From Streptomyces himalayensis subsp. himalayensis (GTDB lineage: Bacteria; Actinomycetota; Actinomycetes; Streptomycetales; Streptomycetaceae): a DNA stretch of 64,000 bases. Shown piece by piece: positions 34,634-43,209 of the stretch (positions within the stretch are counted from its first letter, which is position 1; the number at the start of each line of letters is the position of its first letter). The stretch is from assembly GCF_013778455.1 (NCBI RefSeq), contig NZ_JACEHE010000014.1, forward strand, positions 124,001 to 188,000, read 5' to 3'. Position numbers and translations under genes: made by a program. The notes below the pieces were generated by a model. It was not told where the DNA came from, ran no database searches, and saw only the letters and a program-made list of their open reading frames with translations.

Positions 34634-36796
34634 TCACAGGCTCAGCTCCGGGTGCAGCCGGTCCAGCGTCCAGACCTGCCTGCGTCGCGCCGAGACCGCG
34701 GTGAGAGCGAGGGCGCCCGCCGTGAACGCCGCGAGCACGGCGCACGCCTCCCAGACGGGGCCCAGACCACCACCCGTGATGAGTCGCCTGAGCGCCTCGA
34801 CGACGTAGGTCATCGGCAGGAAGGGATGGACAGCGCCGAAGAACTGCGGGCTGGTCTGCACGGGGTACGTGCCGCCCGCGGACGTCAGCTGCAGCATCAG
34901 GAAGGCCAGTACGAGGATGCGCCCGGCGGCCCCGAAGCGTGCGTTCAGCCACTGCACGATAGCCGCGAAACACCCCGTGACCAGGCACAGGAAGCCGACG
35001 GTCCCGGCCGCCCGTGCCATCTCCAGGCCCAGTCCCCAGTGCAGGACCGCCATCAGGGCGGCCGTCTGCAGGACGCCCAGCGCGGCCACCGGCAGCCAGC
35101 CCGCGAGCGCGATGCGCCACGCGGAGGCGCCCGCGGCGAGCGCGCGCCGGTTGAGGGGCTGGATGAGCATGTACGCCACCATCGCGCCGACCCAGAGGGA
35201 CAGCGGGATGAAGTACGGGGCGAAGCCGGTGCCGTAGTTGGGCGCCTTGTGGAGCGACTGGGAGGCGAGCTGGACCGGGTCGGCCATGACCTCGGTGCGC
35301 CGGTCGCGGTCGTGCTTGTCGTAGTCCGGAATCTGGTCCGCGCCGTCGTGGAGGCCGCCGGCGAGTTCTCCGGAGCCGTCGGCGAGCTTGAACAGGCCGC
35401 CGTCGAGGTCGCTCGCGCCCGCCTTCAGCTCGCCGACGCCCGCGTCGAGCTCGGCGGAGCCGGACTTTGCGGTGGTCAGGCCGGAGTGCAGTGTCGCGGC
35501 GCCCTTGGCGACCCTGGCGGCTCCGTCGTTGAGCTCGTTGATCTCGGCTACGGCCGTGGCGAGGTCTTCGTCGAGGTGAGGTGCCGTCTTGGCGAGCGCG
35601 TTCGCCTGCCTCTGCAGCGTCGCGAGGTCCTTGTCGAGGGCGGCGACGTCGCCGTCGTAGCCCTGCACCACCGTGTTGACGTCCTTGGCGAGCTGGGCCG
35701 CTTCGGCCGCCGCGTCCTTCGCCTTCCTCAGGTCCCCGCAGGCCGGATCGGCCACCAGTGGCTTCTCGCAGCGTCTCGCGTAGACGGCGTCCAAGGTCGC
35801 GGAGGCCTCGCGGGTGCCCTTCTCGGCGAGCGGCGCTGTCCTGACGAACGTGTCCAGATGGCCGCGGACCACGCCCGTCGAGTCCGCGACGATCCGCGCG
35901 GCGTCCGCGATCGTCTTTCCGTTGTCCTCGAGGAACGGGCGGACCTGGTCCGCTGCCCTGTTGACCTTGTCGGCCAGCTTCTGCGTGCCCTCCGCGACCT
36001 GCTGTGAACCGAGCTCCAGATCACCCGCGCCCCTGTCGAGCCGACTGACGCCCTCGGCCAGCCCGGAGCTGCCGTCCTTGGCGTCCTTCAGCCCGTCCGC
36101 GAGATCCTCCGCACCCTTCTTGGCCTTGCCGATGCCGCCCTTGAGCTCGTCGGCTCCCTCTGCGGCCTTCTCGGTCGCGTCATGGATGTCCGAGAACGAG
36201 ATGAAGATCCCGTCGAGGAACGACCGCGAGGCGCTGGTGGAGGCCGCCGAGCGCACCTCGGAGAAGACCGTCCGGGAGATCTGCCCGACGATGTAGTTGT
36301 TCGCGTCGTTCGTACGCACCTGGAGCGCGCCGGTCTGCGGACCGGAGCCGGAGCCGGAGCGGGAGCCGGTGGCGGAATCGGCGGGCTCGGTGTCGGTGGC
36401 GGAATCGGCGGAGTGGGTGCCGGTGGCGGCGCTGGAGGCGATGCGCCGGCTGAAGTCGGAGGGCATCGTCAGCGACAGGTAGTACGTCCCGTCCTCGACA
36501 CCCGCGCGCGCGTCGGCGGCACTCACCTCGTGCCACTGGAAGACCTGGCTGTCCCGCAGCTGCTCGGCGATCTCGTCGCCCGCCGCCACCTTCTTGCCCG
36601 CGGCGGTCGCCCCCTTGTCCTCGTTGACGAGCGCCACGGGTATGCGGTCGAGGCGGCCGTACGGATCCCAGAACGACCACAGATACAGCGCGCCGTACAG
36701 CAGGGGGAGCAGCAGCAGCGACGCGAGGGCCGCGCGCGGAAGCCTCCCCCTGCCGAAGCGCCTGAGCTCAAGCGCGGCCAGCTTCGGCGAGCGCAT
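34634..36796 (-). CDS. YhgE/Pip-family ABC-2-type membrane protein
   Basis: A ~720-residue membrane protein. One TM helix near residues 20-40 is followed by a large extracytoplasmic part (about 40-510) with long stretches of heptad-like coiled coil (repeats of ADGLKDAKDGSSGLAEG type), and six C-terminal TM segments. This is the YhgE/Pip layout of membrane-bound exporters or secretion accessories. The ATG at 36796 has AAGGAG 7 bp upstream and overlaps the ATPase gene by 29 bp; a longer frame with a Thr/Lys/Gln-rich head lies inside the ATPase gene. Function unknown. Confidence 0.85.
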   Translation of the reverse strand: MRSPKLAALELRRFGRGRLPRAALASLLLLPLLYGALYLWSFWDPYGRLDRIPVALVNEDKGATAAGKKVAAGDEIAEQLRDSQVFQWHEVSAADARAGVEDGTYYLSLTMPSDFSRRIASSAATGTHSADSATDTEPADSATGSRSGSGSGPQTGALQVRTNDANNYIVGQISRTVFSEVRSAASTSASRSFLDGIFISFSDIHDATEKAAEGADELKGGIGKAKKGAEDLADGLKDAKDGSSGLAEGVSRLDRGAGDLELGSQQVAEGTQKLADKVNRAADQVRPFLEDNGKTIADAARIVADSTGVVRGHLDTFVRTAPLAEKGTREASATLDAVYARRCEKPLVADPACGDLRKAKDAAAEAAQLAKDVNTVVQGYDGDVAALDKDLATLQRQANALAKTAPHLDEDLATAVAEINELNDGAARVAKGAATLHSGLTTAKSGSAELDAGVGELKAGASDLDGGLFKLADGSGELAGGLHDGADQIPDYDKHDRDRRTEVMADPVQLASQSLHKAPNYGTGFAPYFIPLSLWVGAMVAYMLIQPLNRRALAAGASAWRIALAGWLPVAALGVLQTAALMAVLHWGLGLEMARAAGTVGFLCLVTGCFAAIVQWLNARFGAAGRILVLAFLMLQLTSAGGTYPVQTSPQFFGAVHPFLPMTYVVEALRRLITGGGLGPVWEACAVLAAFTAGALALTAVSARRRQVWTLDRLHPELSL

Positions 36797-37619
36797 CCGC
36801 CGTCTCCTTCTCGTCCTCGTCCGTGCCTGGGGCTGTGTCTGGGCCTGTCGCTGTGTCGCTGCCTGCGCCTTCGTGGGAGTCCGCGGCTTCGTCGGAGTCC
36901 GCGGCTTCGTCGGGGTCATCGGGGCGGGCTGCCGTGGACACCGTCAGGACGTCCTCGGGGGCCTCGCTGCACACCGCCACGACCGTGGTCCCCGCCTCGG
37001 CGATCGACCGCAGCAGCGCCCAGGCCTCGGCGCGTTCCGTGTCCGAGAGCTTCAGGTCCGTGTCGTCGACGCCCAGCACGCGCGGGTGGCCGATCAGCGC
37101 GAGCGCCACCGACAGCCGCAGCGCCTCCAGCCGCTCCAGATCCCGTACGGCCGTGCGGGGACCCTTGGGCAGAGCCGAGGCGTCGAGACCGGCGGCCGAG
37201 AGCGCCGACTCGATCCGCAGACGCGCCTCGGCCGCCCTCTCCGCGCGCGGGCGAAGCAGCGCCCGCAGCGATCCGTCGAAGCGGCGCTGCAGCAGGGCTC
37301 GCTCGTGCAGGTGTTCCGCGACGGTCAGGGCAGGTTCGAGATCGGTGACTCCGGGGACAGGGCCGAGCGCGCTGATGCGCCGCACGGCCGTCATCTGCTT
37401 CGGCAGCGAGAACCTACCGACGGTCGCCCGTCCCTCCGTCGGTTTCATGCGTCCGGTGAGCGTGAGCAGCAGGCTGGTGCGGCCGGAGCCGGACGGGCCC
37501 TCGATCGCGATCAGCGACCCGGACTCCGCATCGATGCCTACGCCGCGGAACGCCCATCCGCGCGGGCCCCGAAGCCCGAGCCCCTGGGCACTGACGGCAA
37601 CGCCGTGCGAACGGTCCAC
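36768..37619 (-). CDS. ABC-transporter ATP-binding protein with degenerate motifs
   Basis: A 283-residue ABC-type ATPase. Walker A is intact (GPSGSGRTS, near 42-50), but the signature LSGGQ is replaced by LERLE (near 160) and Walker B reads VLGVDDTD without the catalytic Glu (near 183). The last ~70 residues are an acidic, Thr/Asp-rich tail. GTG start after GGGGAGGGGG. It pairs with the YhgE-like protein and TetR regulator downstream. ATP hydrolysis may be slow or absent. Confidence 0.8.
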   Translation of the reverse strand: MDRSHGVAVSAQGLGLRGPRGWAFRGVGIDAESGSLIAIEGPSGSGRTSLLLTLTGRMKPTEGRATVGRFSLPKQMTAVRRISALGPVPGVTDLEPALTVAEHLHERALLQRRFDGSLRALLRPRAERAAEARLRIESALSAAGLDASALPKGPRTAVRDLERLEALRLSVALALIGHPRVLGVDDTDLKLSDTERAEAWALLRSIAEAGTTVVAVCSEAPEDVLTVSTAARPDDPDEAADSDEAADSHEGAGSDTATGPDTAPGTDEDEKETADALAEAGRA

Positions 37620-37705
37620 GGATTCCCCCTCCCCGAAGCGTGCCCGTTGGGCCGGCTTCTTCGACCCGGCTGTTCGCCCAGGCCGTTGAACGTTCTCCCT
37701 TTTGA

Positions 37706-37719
37706 ACTGACTGGTCAGT
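37706..37719. promoter_or_regulatory. TetR-type operator before the ABC operon
   Basis: ACTGAC-TG-GTCAGT, a perfect 6-bp inverted repeat with a 2-bp spacer, 87 bp before the ATPase start and between divergent genes. It fits the operator of the TetR gene at the operon's end. Confidence 0.65.
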
Positions 37720-37843
37720 GCAAAAACTTAGCCCGAACCTGTCTTCGAAGCAAAGTCCCAGGTCAGAGCCGATTGTCAGTGGCGTACTTCACGATGGGCA
37801 CATACGGCCACAGTGCCGTCACACAGACGACAGGAGGTTCGTC

Positions 37844-38386
37844 ATGGCCAGTTCGTCCGCAGCCGCCGCACGTCGGCGCCGCGCCTCCGGCCCTGCCCCC
37901 TCACTGACAGGCCCGGCGAGCGATGTGCACCCCGTGCTGCGCCGGGCCACGGCCCCGCCCGCCGCGCTCGACCTGCTCGCCCAGGCCCGCGCGGGACTCG
38001 AAGAGGCGGCCCTGCTGGAAACCCCGAACGAGCGCTACGCGACCGCCCACCTCGCGGCCCTGCGCACCGCGGCCGCCGTTCTCGCCGTGCGCGGCCGCCC
38101 GGAGCCGTCGGCGCGACGCCGCGCCAGGATCCGGAGCGCCTGGGAGGTGCTCCCCGAAATCGCGCCCGAACTCACCGAGTGGAGCGCCCTGTTCGCCTCC
38201 GGCGCCGGCCGCCGGGCCCGCGCGGAGGCGGGCATACAGGGCGCGGCCAGCCGGCGTGACGCCGACGACCTGCTGCGCGACGTGGCGATGTTCCTGCGCC
38301 TGGTCGAGCGGATGCTGGTGCTGCAGCCCGTACTGCCCCAGCCCAGGCCGGACGGCGAGGGTGGTGAGGTCCCCGACGCGGGGTGA
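37844..38386 (+). CDS. SAV_6107-family HEPN-domain protein
   Basis: A 180-residue helical protein: an Ala/Arg-rich head (1-30) then a HEPN-like alpha-helical bundle with LDLLAQARAGLEEAALL (about 47-63) and the RYATAHLAALRTAAAVL helix. This family, named after S. avermitilis SAV_6107, is conserved in Streptomyces at this position. ATG after CAGGAGG. HEPN proteins often bind nucleotides or RNA; no canonical RxxxxH nuclease motif is apparent, so catalytic activity is doubtful. It diverges from the ABC operon. Confidence 0.82.
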   Translation: MASSSAAAARRRRASGPAPSLTGPASDVHPVLRRATAPPAALDLLAQARAGLEEAALLETPNERYATAHLAALRTAAAVLAVRGRPEPSARRRARIRSAWEVLPEIAPELTEWSALFASGAGRRARAEAGIQGAASRRDADDLLRDVAMFLRLVERMLVLQPVLPQPRPDGEGGEVPDAG

Positions 38387-38421
38387 GACCGGACGCGCAT
38401 GCGCTGCCACTCACCCGGCGG

Positions 38422-38483
38422 ACCACCGGGCAGGGGGCCGCCCAGGGGACTCACCACCGGGTGGGGGACCGCCCGGGGCCTCC
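38422..38483. repeat. 31-bp tandem duplication
   Basis: Two near-copies of a 31-bp unit beginning ACCACCGGG (38422-38452 and 38453-38483) lie in the 253-bp gap between the HEPN and methyltransferase genes. No gene is visible there. Confidence 0.65.
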
Positions 38484-38639
38484 CCCATGCGGTGAACCGG
38501 GCAGCCGGTACGGATGCCGGGGCACCGCGCGGAAGGCAATAAGGTGGAGGCGCCTGCACCCTTCCCGTGCCCGACCGGGCGCGGAAGGCCCATTGCTCCG
38601 CCGCACACGAGGCGGTGCCGCGCCGAGGAGTCAACTGCC

Positions 38640-39410
38640 GTGTCGGACCCGATGCGCCCCCGCGCCTCTCTCCGTACCGCCGTGGTCTGGGAGGTCCTGA
38701 AGGACGCCCTCGAGGACCGGGTGAAGGCCACGGGACGGGAGTCGCTCGACGTCCTCGACACGGGGGGCGGCAGCGGCAACTTCGCGGTGCCCGTGGCCCG
38801 CCTGGGCCATCAGGTCACGGTCGTCGACCCCAGCCCGAACGCGCTGTTCGCGCTGGAGCGCCGTGCGGCCGAGGCCGGTGTAGCGGACCGGGTGCGCGGC
38901 GTCCAGGGCGACGCCCACGGGCTGTTCGACGTCGCCGAGCGCGGTGGATACGACGTCGTGCTCTGCCACGGCGTCCTGGAGTACGTGGACGACCCCGCCG
39001 AGGGCGTACGCAACGCGGTCGAGGCGCTTCGCCCCTCCGGCGTGCTGAGCCTGCTCGCCGCGGGCCTCGGCGGCGCGGTGCTCGCCCGGGCGCTGGCCGG
39101 CCACTTCACGGAGGCCCGGCACGCGCTCACCGACCCGGCCGGGCGCTGGGGTGAAGGCGACCCCGTGCCCCGCCGGTTCACGGCCGATCAGCTCACCGGA
39201 CTGGTATCGGATGCGGGCGTGTCCGTCGGCGCGGTGCACGGCGTGCGGGTCTTCGCCGACCTGGTGCCGGGAGTGCTGGTGGACACGGAGCCGGGCGCCC
39301 TCGATGCACTGCTCAAGCTCGAGGCGGCCGCCGCGGAGATGCCTTCCTTCCACTCCGTCGCGACCCAGCTCCATGTGCTCGGTGAGAAGCAGGAGCGCGA
39401 CGAGGTCTGA
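38640..39410 (+). CDS. class I SAM-dependent methyltransferase
   Basis: A 256-residue Rossmann methyltransferase. Seen: motif I LDTGGGSGNFAVPVA (near 36-50), acidic loop VVDPSP (near 61), GDAHG (near 90) and DVVLCHGVLEYVDD (near 106-119). The GTG start at 38640 follows GAGGAG. Motifs are those of UbiE/CmoA-type enzymes but the substrate cannot be told. It precedes the DUF3040 gene. Confidence 0.87.
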   Translation: MSDPMRPRASLRTAVVWEVLKDALEDRVKATGRESLDVLDTGGGSGNFAVPVARLGHQVTVVDPSPNALFALERRAAEAGVADRVRGVQGDAHGLFDVAERGGYDVVLCHGVLEYVDDPAEGVRNAVEALRPSGVLSLLAAGLGGAVLARALAGHFTEARHALTDPAGRWGEGDPVPRRFTADQLTGLVSDAGVSVGAVHGVRVFADLVPGVLVDTEPGALDALLKLEAAAAEMPSFHSVATQLHVLGEKQERDEV

Positions 39411-39686
39411 GTGCGCTGTGGTGCATGCGCCGCTGATCAGCGGCGCAGCCGCAGATGGAGTACGCCACAGGCCCCCCGATCGGGCGTCTCGGGCCGTATG
39501 ATCGAGGGAGACGGTTCCGGCATGACCCGTCGGCTGTTGGGGAATGCACGCTTCAGCGAGCCGACGCGCCGTGGCGGTCTCGCATGGCGAATTGGCGTAG
39601 AGGGGCGGGTTTCACGGGGGCGATTCCCTGCCTATCCTGAAGGGGACCCCCGGTCGCCCCGGCGACTGCACGATGAGGAGGACTCC

Positions 39687-40091
39687 GTGCCGCTCTCGGA
39701 GCACGAGCAGCGAATGCTCGAGCAAATGGAGCGAGCGCTGTACGCCGAAGATCCCAAGTTCGCGACAGCGCTTGAGGGAAGCGGGCTGCGTACATACACC
39801 CGGCGACGGGTCTATCAGGCGGTCGCGGGCTTCCTGGTGGGTATCGCGCTCCTCATGGCAGGAATGGTTGCACAGCAGATCTGGATCAGCGTGGTGGGAT
39901 TCCTCGTCATGCTGGGCTGCGCAGTGCTCGCCGTCACCGGTTGGCGCAAGGCGCCGAAGCCGGGTGAGCAAGCCGCCGCCGGAGCGCCGGGCGCAGCCGC
40001 TCCGACGCGCCGTCAGGGCAGGCAGCGGCGCTCCATGATGGACCGCATCGAAGAGCGCTGGCAGCGCCGCCGCGACGAACAGGGCCACTGA
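39687..40091 (+). CDS. DUF3040 small membrane protein
   Basis: A 134-residue protein: acidic N-terminal SEHEQRMLEQMERALYAEDP (near 4-23) that identifies DUF3040, two TM helices (about 48-68 and 72-92), then a basic Arg-rich cytoplasmic tail. GTG start after GAGGAGGA. M. tuberculosis Rv2169c, a DUF3040 protein, lies between the matching blocks. Function unknown. The 276-bp gap upstream holds no other gene. Confidence 0.88.
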   Translation: MPLSEHEQRMLEQMERALYAEDPKFATALEGSGLRTYTRRRVYQAVAGFLVGIALLMAGMVAQQIWISVVGFLVMLGCAVLAVTGWRKAPKPGEQAAAGAPGAAAPTRRQGRQRRSMMDRIEERWQRRRDEQGH

Positions 40092-40105
40092 GCTCCACCG
40101 CCTTT

Positions 40106-40145
40106 CGGCACCTGCCCCTTTGGGGCCGGTGCCGAGCGGTTTTGT
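40106..40145 (+). terminator. terminator after the DUF3040 gene
   Basis: CGGCACC-TG-CCCC (40106-40118) pairs with GGGG-CC-GGTGCCG (40122-40134) over TTT, followed by a T-rich stretch. Confidence 0.8.
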
Positions 40146-40274
40146 TGACGACGGGCGGACGTGGACAGACGGACGTACGTAAGGGGTGCCCACTTTCGGG
40201 TGGCCACCCCTTTGGCGTACGACGGCTTTGCCAACGACGGTGCGCGTTCCGCGCGGGCGGAGCCGGGCGGTGGC

Positions 40275-40442
40275 AACCGCCGCGCGGTGCGGGTTCCGCG
40301 CAGGCCCGTGCCAGGCGGCAACCTCACGCGGCCGCCTTCCCGAGCCGGGGTAGCAACCGCCACGCGGTCCCCGTTCCCCGTAGGCGGAGCCGGGCAGTAA
40401 CCGCCACGCGGTCCCCGTTCCCCGTAGGCGGAGCCGGGCAGC
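40275..40442. repeat. degenerate ~44-bp tandem repeat
   Basis: Four decaying copies of a unit starting AACCGCCACGCGGTCC. The last two (40355-40398, 40399-40442) are nearly identical; the first two are diverged or shortened. They fill much of the 450-bp gap between the DUF3040 gene and the transglutaminase gene; nothing else is seen in it besides the terminator. Confidence 0.7.
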
Positions 40443-40541
40443 AAGCGCCGGCGGTGCGGGTCATCGCGCGAACCGGGCCAGGCGACCGAACCCGAAGGCT
40501 CGGAGCCCAGCAGCTCCGAACCCGCGGGACTCACCCCGGGC

Positions 40542-42962
40542 TCAACGCTCCTGGCGGGGCGACCACGGCCGCCGCAGTGCAGGGCGGCGCGTCGACCACC
40601 GTTCCGTCCAGGCCGCCCTGAGCGTCGTCCAGCGGTCGGAGACGGTCCACAGCACCCGGACAGCTGAACGCGGGGCGAACACCGCTCGGAGCCGCGTGCC
40701 CCTGCTCACCTTGGTGCCCAGCTCGTCCCTCACGCGACGTACGTCGTCGGCGAGTCCCGCCGAGGGCTGCGGACGCGGCGCGTAGAGCACCTGCTCCACC
40801 CCGGCCGCCAGTCGGTGGACCGATTCCGCGGCCTCCGGACCGAGCTGTCCGAGCCGTACGATCCGGGCGGCCGCCTTGCGCGGGGTCTGGGAGTCGTCCG
40901 GTGTGATGCCGTGGTCCCATGCCGTGTCCGTGGTTTCCAGCCATGCCGCGAGCGTGCGGGTGGCCGCGTCCGCCTCCGTGCGCCCGGGGGAACGGAGCCG
41001 GGCGCCGCGGACCCGCAGCCGCCACAGCGTCGGCAGCAAGGGCACGATGAGCACGACGAGCCCGGCGAGTGTCACGCCCAGGATGAGACGCCACGGCGGG
41101 CCGCCGGCGTCGGAGGTGTTCGTCGCCTGCGGGGCCGTGCTGGCGCAGCCGCCCTCCCGCCTCTCCTGAACCGGGCAGCTCTCGGAGGCCGACGGCGCTG
41201 CGGACGGTGCCGTCGACGTGCTCGGCTGGGGCAGCGCCGAGCTGCTCGGGCTGCCGACCGGGGTGTCCGAGCGGGTGTAGTCGGGCACGGTGCCACGGTT
41301 CGGCGTCGGCTCGAAGCGGGTCCAGCCCACGCCCTCGAAGTACAGCTCCGGCCAGGCGTGCGCGTCCCGCAGGCCTACCGACATCGAGTCGTCGGTCTCC
41401 GGTGATCCGGGGGTGAAGCCCACTGCCACGCGGGCCGGTATCCCCAGGGTCCTGGCCATCGCCGCCATCGCGAACGAGAAGTGGACGCAGAAGCCTTCCT
41501 TCTGCTTCAGGAAGCGGGCGATCGCGGCGGAACCGCTGCCCGCCTGCACCTGCGTGTCATAGGTGAAGCCGCCCTCGTAGGCGAACCAGTCCTGGAGCTC
41601 GACCGCACGCTCGTAGTCGTTCGCCCCCCCCCGGGTGACCTGGCGGGCCGTGGCCGCCACCACCGGAGGCAGCGACCCCGGCACGCGGGTGAACTCACGC
41701 TTCAGGTCCGACGGCGGCGCCGGGGCCACGGCCAGCTGTTCGGCCGTCGGCTGCACTATGAGGCTCTTCACGTCGTACTGGGCGCCGCGTGTGGTCTGCC
41801 CGCGGTCACCGACGAGCGTGCGGCCCATCGGCTCGTACCGCCAGCGGCCCTCGATGTCCACCTGGCTCGCCGGATACGGCATCGGCAGCCAGTCCTGCGC
41901 GTACCAGTTGGCGGCCTTGATCCTCGTCTCGATCTCGGTCCTGCGGACGTCGCCGCCGAGGCCCTGCGGATTCGGGAACGTCTCCGGCACAGCCGTGATG
42001 CTTCGCACGGAGGGCTTCCACGCCGTGCCGTCGAACTCGTCGAGGGAGACGATCCGCAGATACAGGTCCTGTGTGTCCTCACTGTTCGTGCGGTACGACA
42101 TGACCTCGCGGTCCTCGGGCTGGTTGAGGCTGTTCTGCAGCGACACCAGCGGGTTCACCGCCGAGATCGTGCCTCCGCCGCCCGGGCCCGTGCCGGTGCC
42201 GGTTCCGGTGCCGTCCAGCAGGCCGCCGTCCAGCGCGGGCAGGGCGAGCGGCACCACGAGCGCGATGCCCAGGGCCAGGGCGCCGATGCGCCGCCCCGTG
42301 CGGACCGGGGAGACCGCCCCGCCGCACGGGCTCTCCAGGCCGCCGGCGAACCCGCCCGAGCGCGGCGCGCCGCCGAAGACCCGGCCCCACTGCGAGAGCC
42401 GGTCCCGGCCCTCGGCCAGGAGCAGCAGCAGATACCCGGCGGCCGCCAGCAGGAACCACACCCATCCCGCGCCGCCGTCCGACAGGCCGGCGGCGACCGA
42501 GTACAGCGCGAGCAGCGGCAGGCCCGCCGGGGCCGCGCTGCGGAACGTCACCGCCAGCGCGTCCACCATCAGGCCGATCACCAGGACGCCGCCGACGAGC
42601 ATCAGCCGGATGCCGTCCGACAGCGGTGCCGGTATCGAGTACTGACCGACGTCCTCGGCGCCGTCCTGCAGCAGCAGGCCGAACTCCCGGAACACCTCAG
42701 GCCCGGGCAGCACGCCCGCGATCGCCTGCCCGCGCGCGAAGACCACCGTCAGCAGCAGGAGCGTCACGAGCGCCTGGGCCGCCACCGTCAGCGGCCGTGC
42801 CAACGGCACCCGCCGGGCCAGCGCGCCCACACCGGCCTGGATCGTCAGCAGGAGCGCGGCCTGCACGATCCACGTCGACGATCCGACCAGCGGCAGCAAC
42901 GCACACGCGGCCATCAACGTGGCCGCAGTCGCACACAGCGCCAGCCGCGCTCGTCCGCTCAT
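40542..42962 (-). CDS. membrane transglutaminase-like protein (DUF3488/DUF4129, TgpA type)
   Basis: An 806-residue protein. Five to six N-terminal TM helices (about 5-230) form the DUF3488 part, an extracellular transglutaminase-like domain carries catalytic Cys near 490 (EGFCVHFS) and His near 533 (RDAHAWPEL), then a Ser/Thr/Pro linker, one TM helix (about 625-650) and a C-terminal DUF4129-like cytoplasmic region. The start ATG has GGAGGAA 6 bp upstream. Third gene of the MoxR-DUF58 operon, but separated from DUF58 by a mobile-element remnant. Probably acts on cell-envelope proteins. Confidence 0.87.
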   Translation of the reverse strand: MSGRARLALCATAATLMAACALLPLVGSSTWIVQAALLLTIQAGVGALARRVPLARPLTVAAQALVTLLLLTVVFARGQAIAGVLPGPEVFREFGLLLQDGAEDVGQYSIPAPLSDGIRLMLVGGVLVIGLMVDALAVTFRSAAPAGLPLLALYSVAAGLSDGGAGWVWFLLAAAGYLLLLLAEGRDRLSQWGRVFGGAPRSGGFAGGLESPCGGAVSPVRTGRRIGALALGIALVVPLALPALDGGLLDGTGTGTGTGPGGGGTISAVNPLVSLQNSLNQPEDREVMSYRTNSEDTQDLYLRIVSLDEFDGTAWKPSVRSITAVPETFPNPQGLGGDVRRTEIETRIKAANWYAQDWLPMPYPASQVDIEGRWRYEPMGRTLVGDRGQTTRGAQYDVKSLIVQPTAEQLAVAPAPPSDLKREFTRVPGSLPPVVAATARQVTRGGANDYERAVELQDWFAYEGGFTYDTQVQAGSGSAAIARFLKQKEGFCVHFSFAMAAMARTLGIPARVAVGFTPGSPETDDSMSVGLRDAHAWPELYFEGVGWTRFEPTPNRGTVPDYTRSDTPVGSPSSSALPQPSTSTAPSAAPSASESCPVQERREGGCASTAPQATNTSDAGGPPWRLILGVTLAGLVVLIVPLLPTLWRLRVRGARLRSPGRTEADAATRTLAAWLETTDTAWDHGITPDDSQTPRKAAARIVRLGQLGPEAAESVHRLAAGVEQVLYAPRPQPSAGLADDVRRVRDELGTKVSRGTRLRAVFAPRSAVRVLWTVSDRWTTLRAAWTERWSTRRPALRRPWSPRQER

Positions 42963-42982
42963 GAGGGTTCCTCCGTGGTTAC

Positions 42983-43198
42983 CCCCGCCTTCAGGCGGGG
43001 GTGGGATCGGACTCCTGAGGAGCAGGGCTGGCTGGGCCTACCGCCGGGCCGGCGGGATATCAGGTCCCTGGAGCCGGCGTAAGACCGCTGGGCGTACCAA
43101 CGTCCCTTGCCGTTGGTTCGGGGCAGCTGCTGTCCGAGAAGCCGAAGGCTCAACCCGCGAGGGTCGAATCCCCCCGCTTCAGCTGGGGGAGAAGTCAA
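42983..43198 (+). mobile_element. non-autonomous IS200/IS605-type element (PATE-like)
   Basis: A 216-bp element without a coding gene. The left end follows TTAC (42979-42982), the IS608-type target, and opens with an 8-bp hairpin (CCCCCGCC-TTCA-GGCGGGGG, 42982-43001). The right end has a second hairpin (CCCCC-GC-TTCA-GC-T-GGGGG, 43171-43189) and ends in TCAA (43195-43198). It fills the gap between the DUF58 stop and the ribosome site of the transglutaminase gene. Boundaries are inferred by analogy. Confidence 0.7.
43060..43198 (+). ncRNA. omega-RNA-like sequence (TnpB guide scaffold remnant)
   Basis: The right half of the element can fold into hairpins: CCAACG/CGTTGG (43097-43116), AGCC-GAA-GGCT (43140-43150), ACCC-GCGA-GGGT with a GNRA loop (43053+100 to 43164) and the terminal C-rich hairpin. 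The wording GAAGCCGAAGGCTCAACCCG resembles the 3' end of Streptomyces tnpB elements, where omega RNA is encoded. Transcribed rightward it would take its guide from DUF58 coding DNA (43199 on). No tnpB is present here. Confidence 0.55.
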
Positions 43199-43209
43199 GA
43201 GCATCCCAG

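Noticed and set aside
33933..35120. 395-codon TetR-fusion reading back into the transporter gene
   Set aside because: The first ~165 codons are in an alternative frame of the YhgE-like gene; the regulator starts at 34622.
41481..43082. 533-codon plus-strand frame ending inside the IS605-like element, possibly a tnpB C-terminus
   Set aside because: Most of it is antisense to the transglutaminase gene. Only the last ~30 codons are in the element and no TnpB zinc ribbon or RuvC motif is present.
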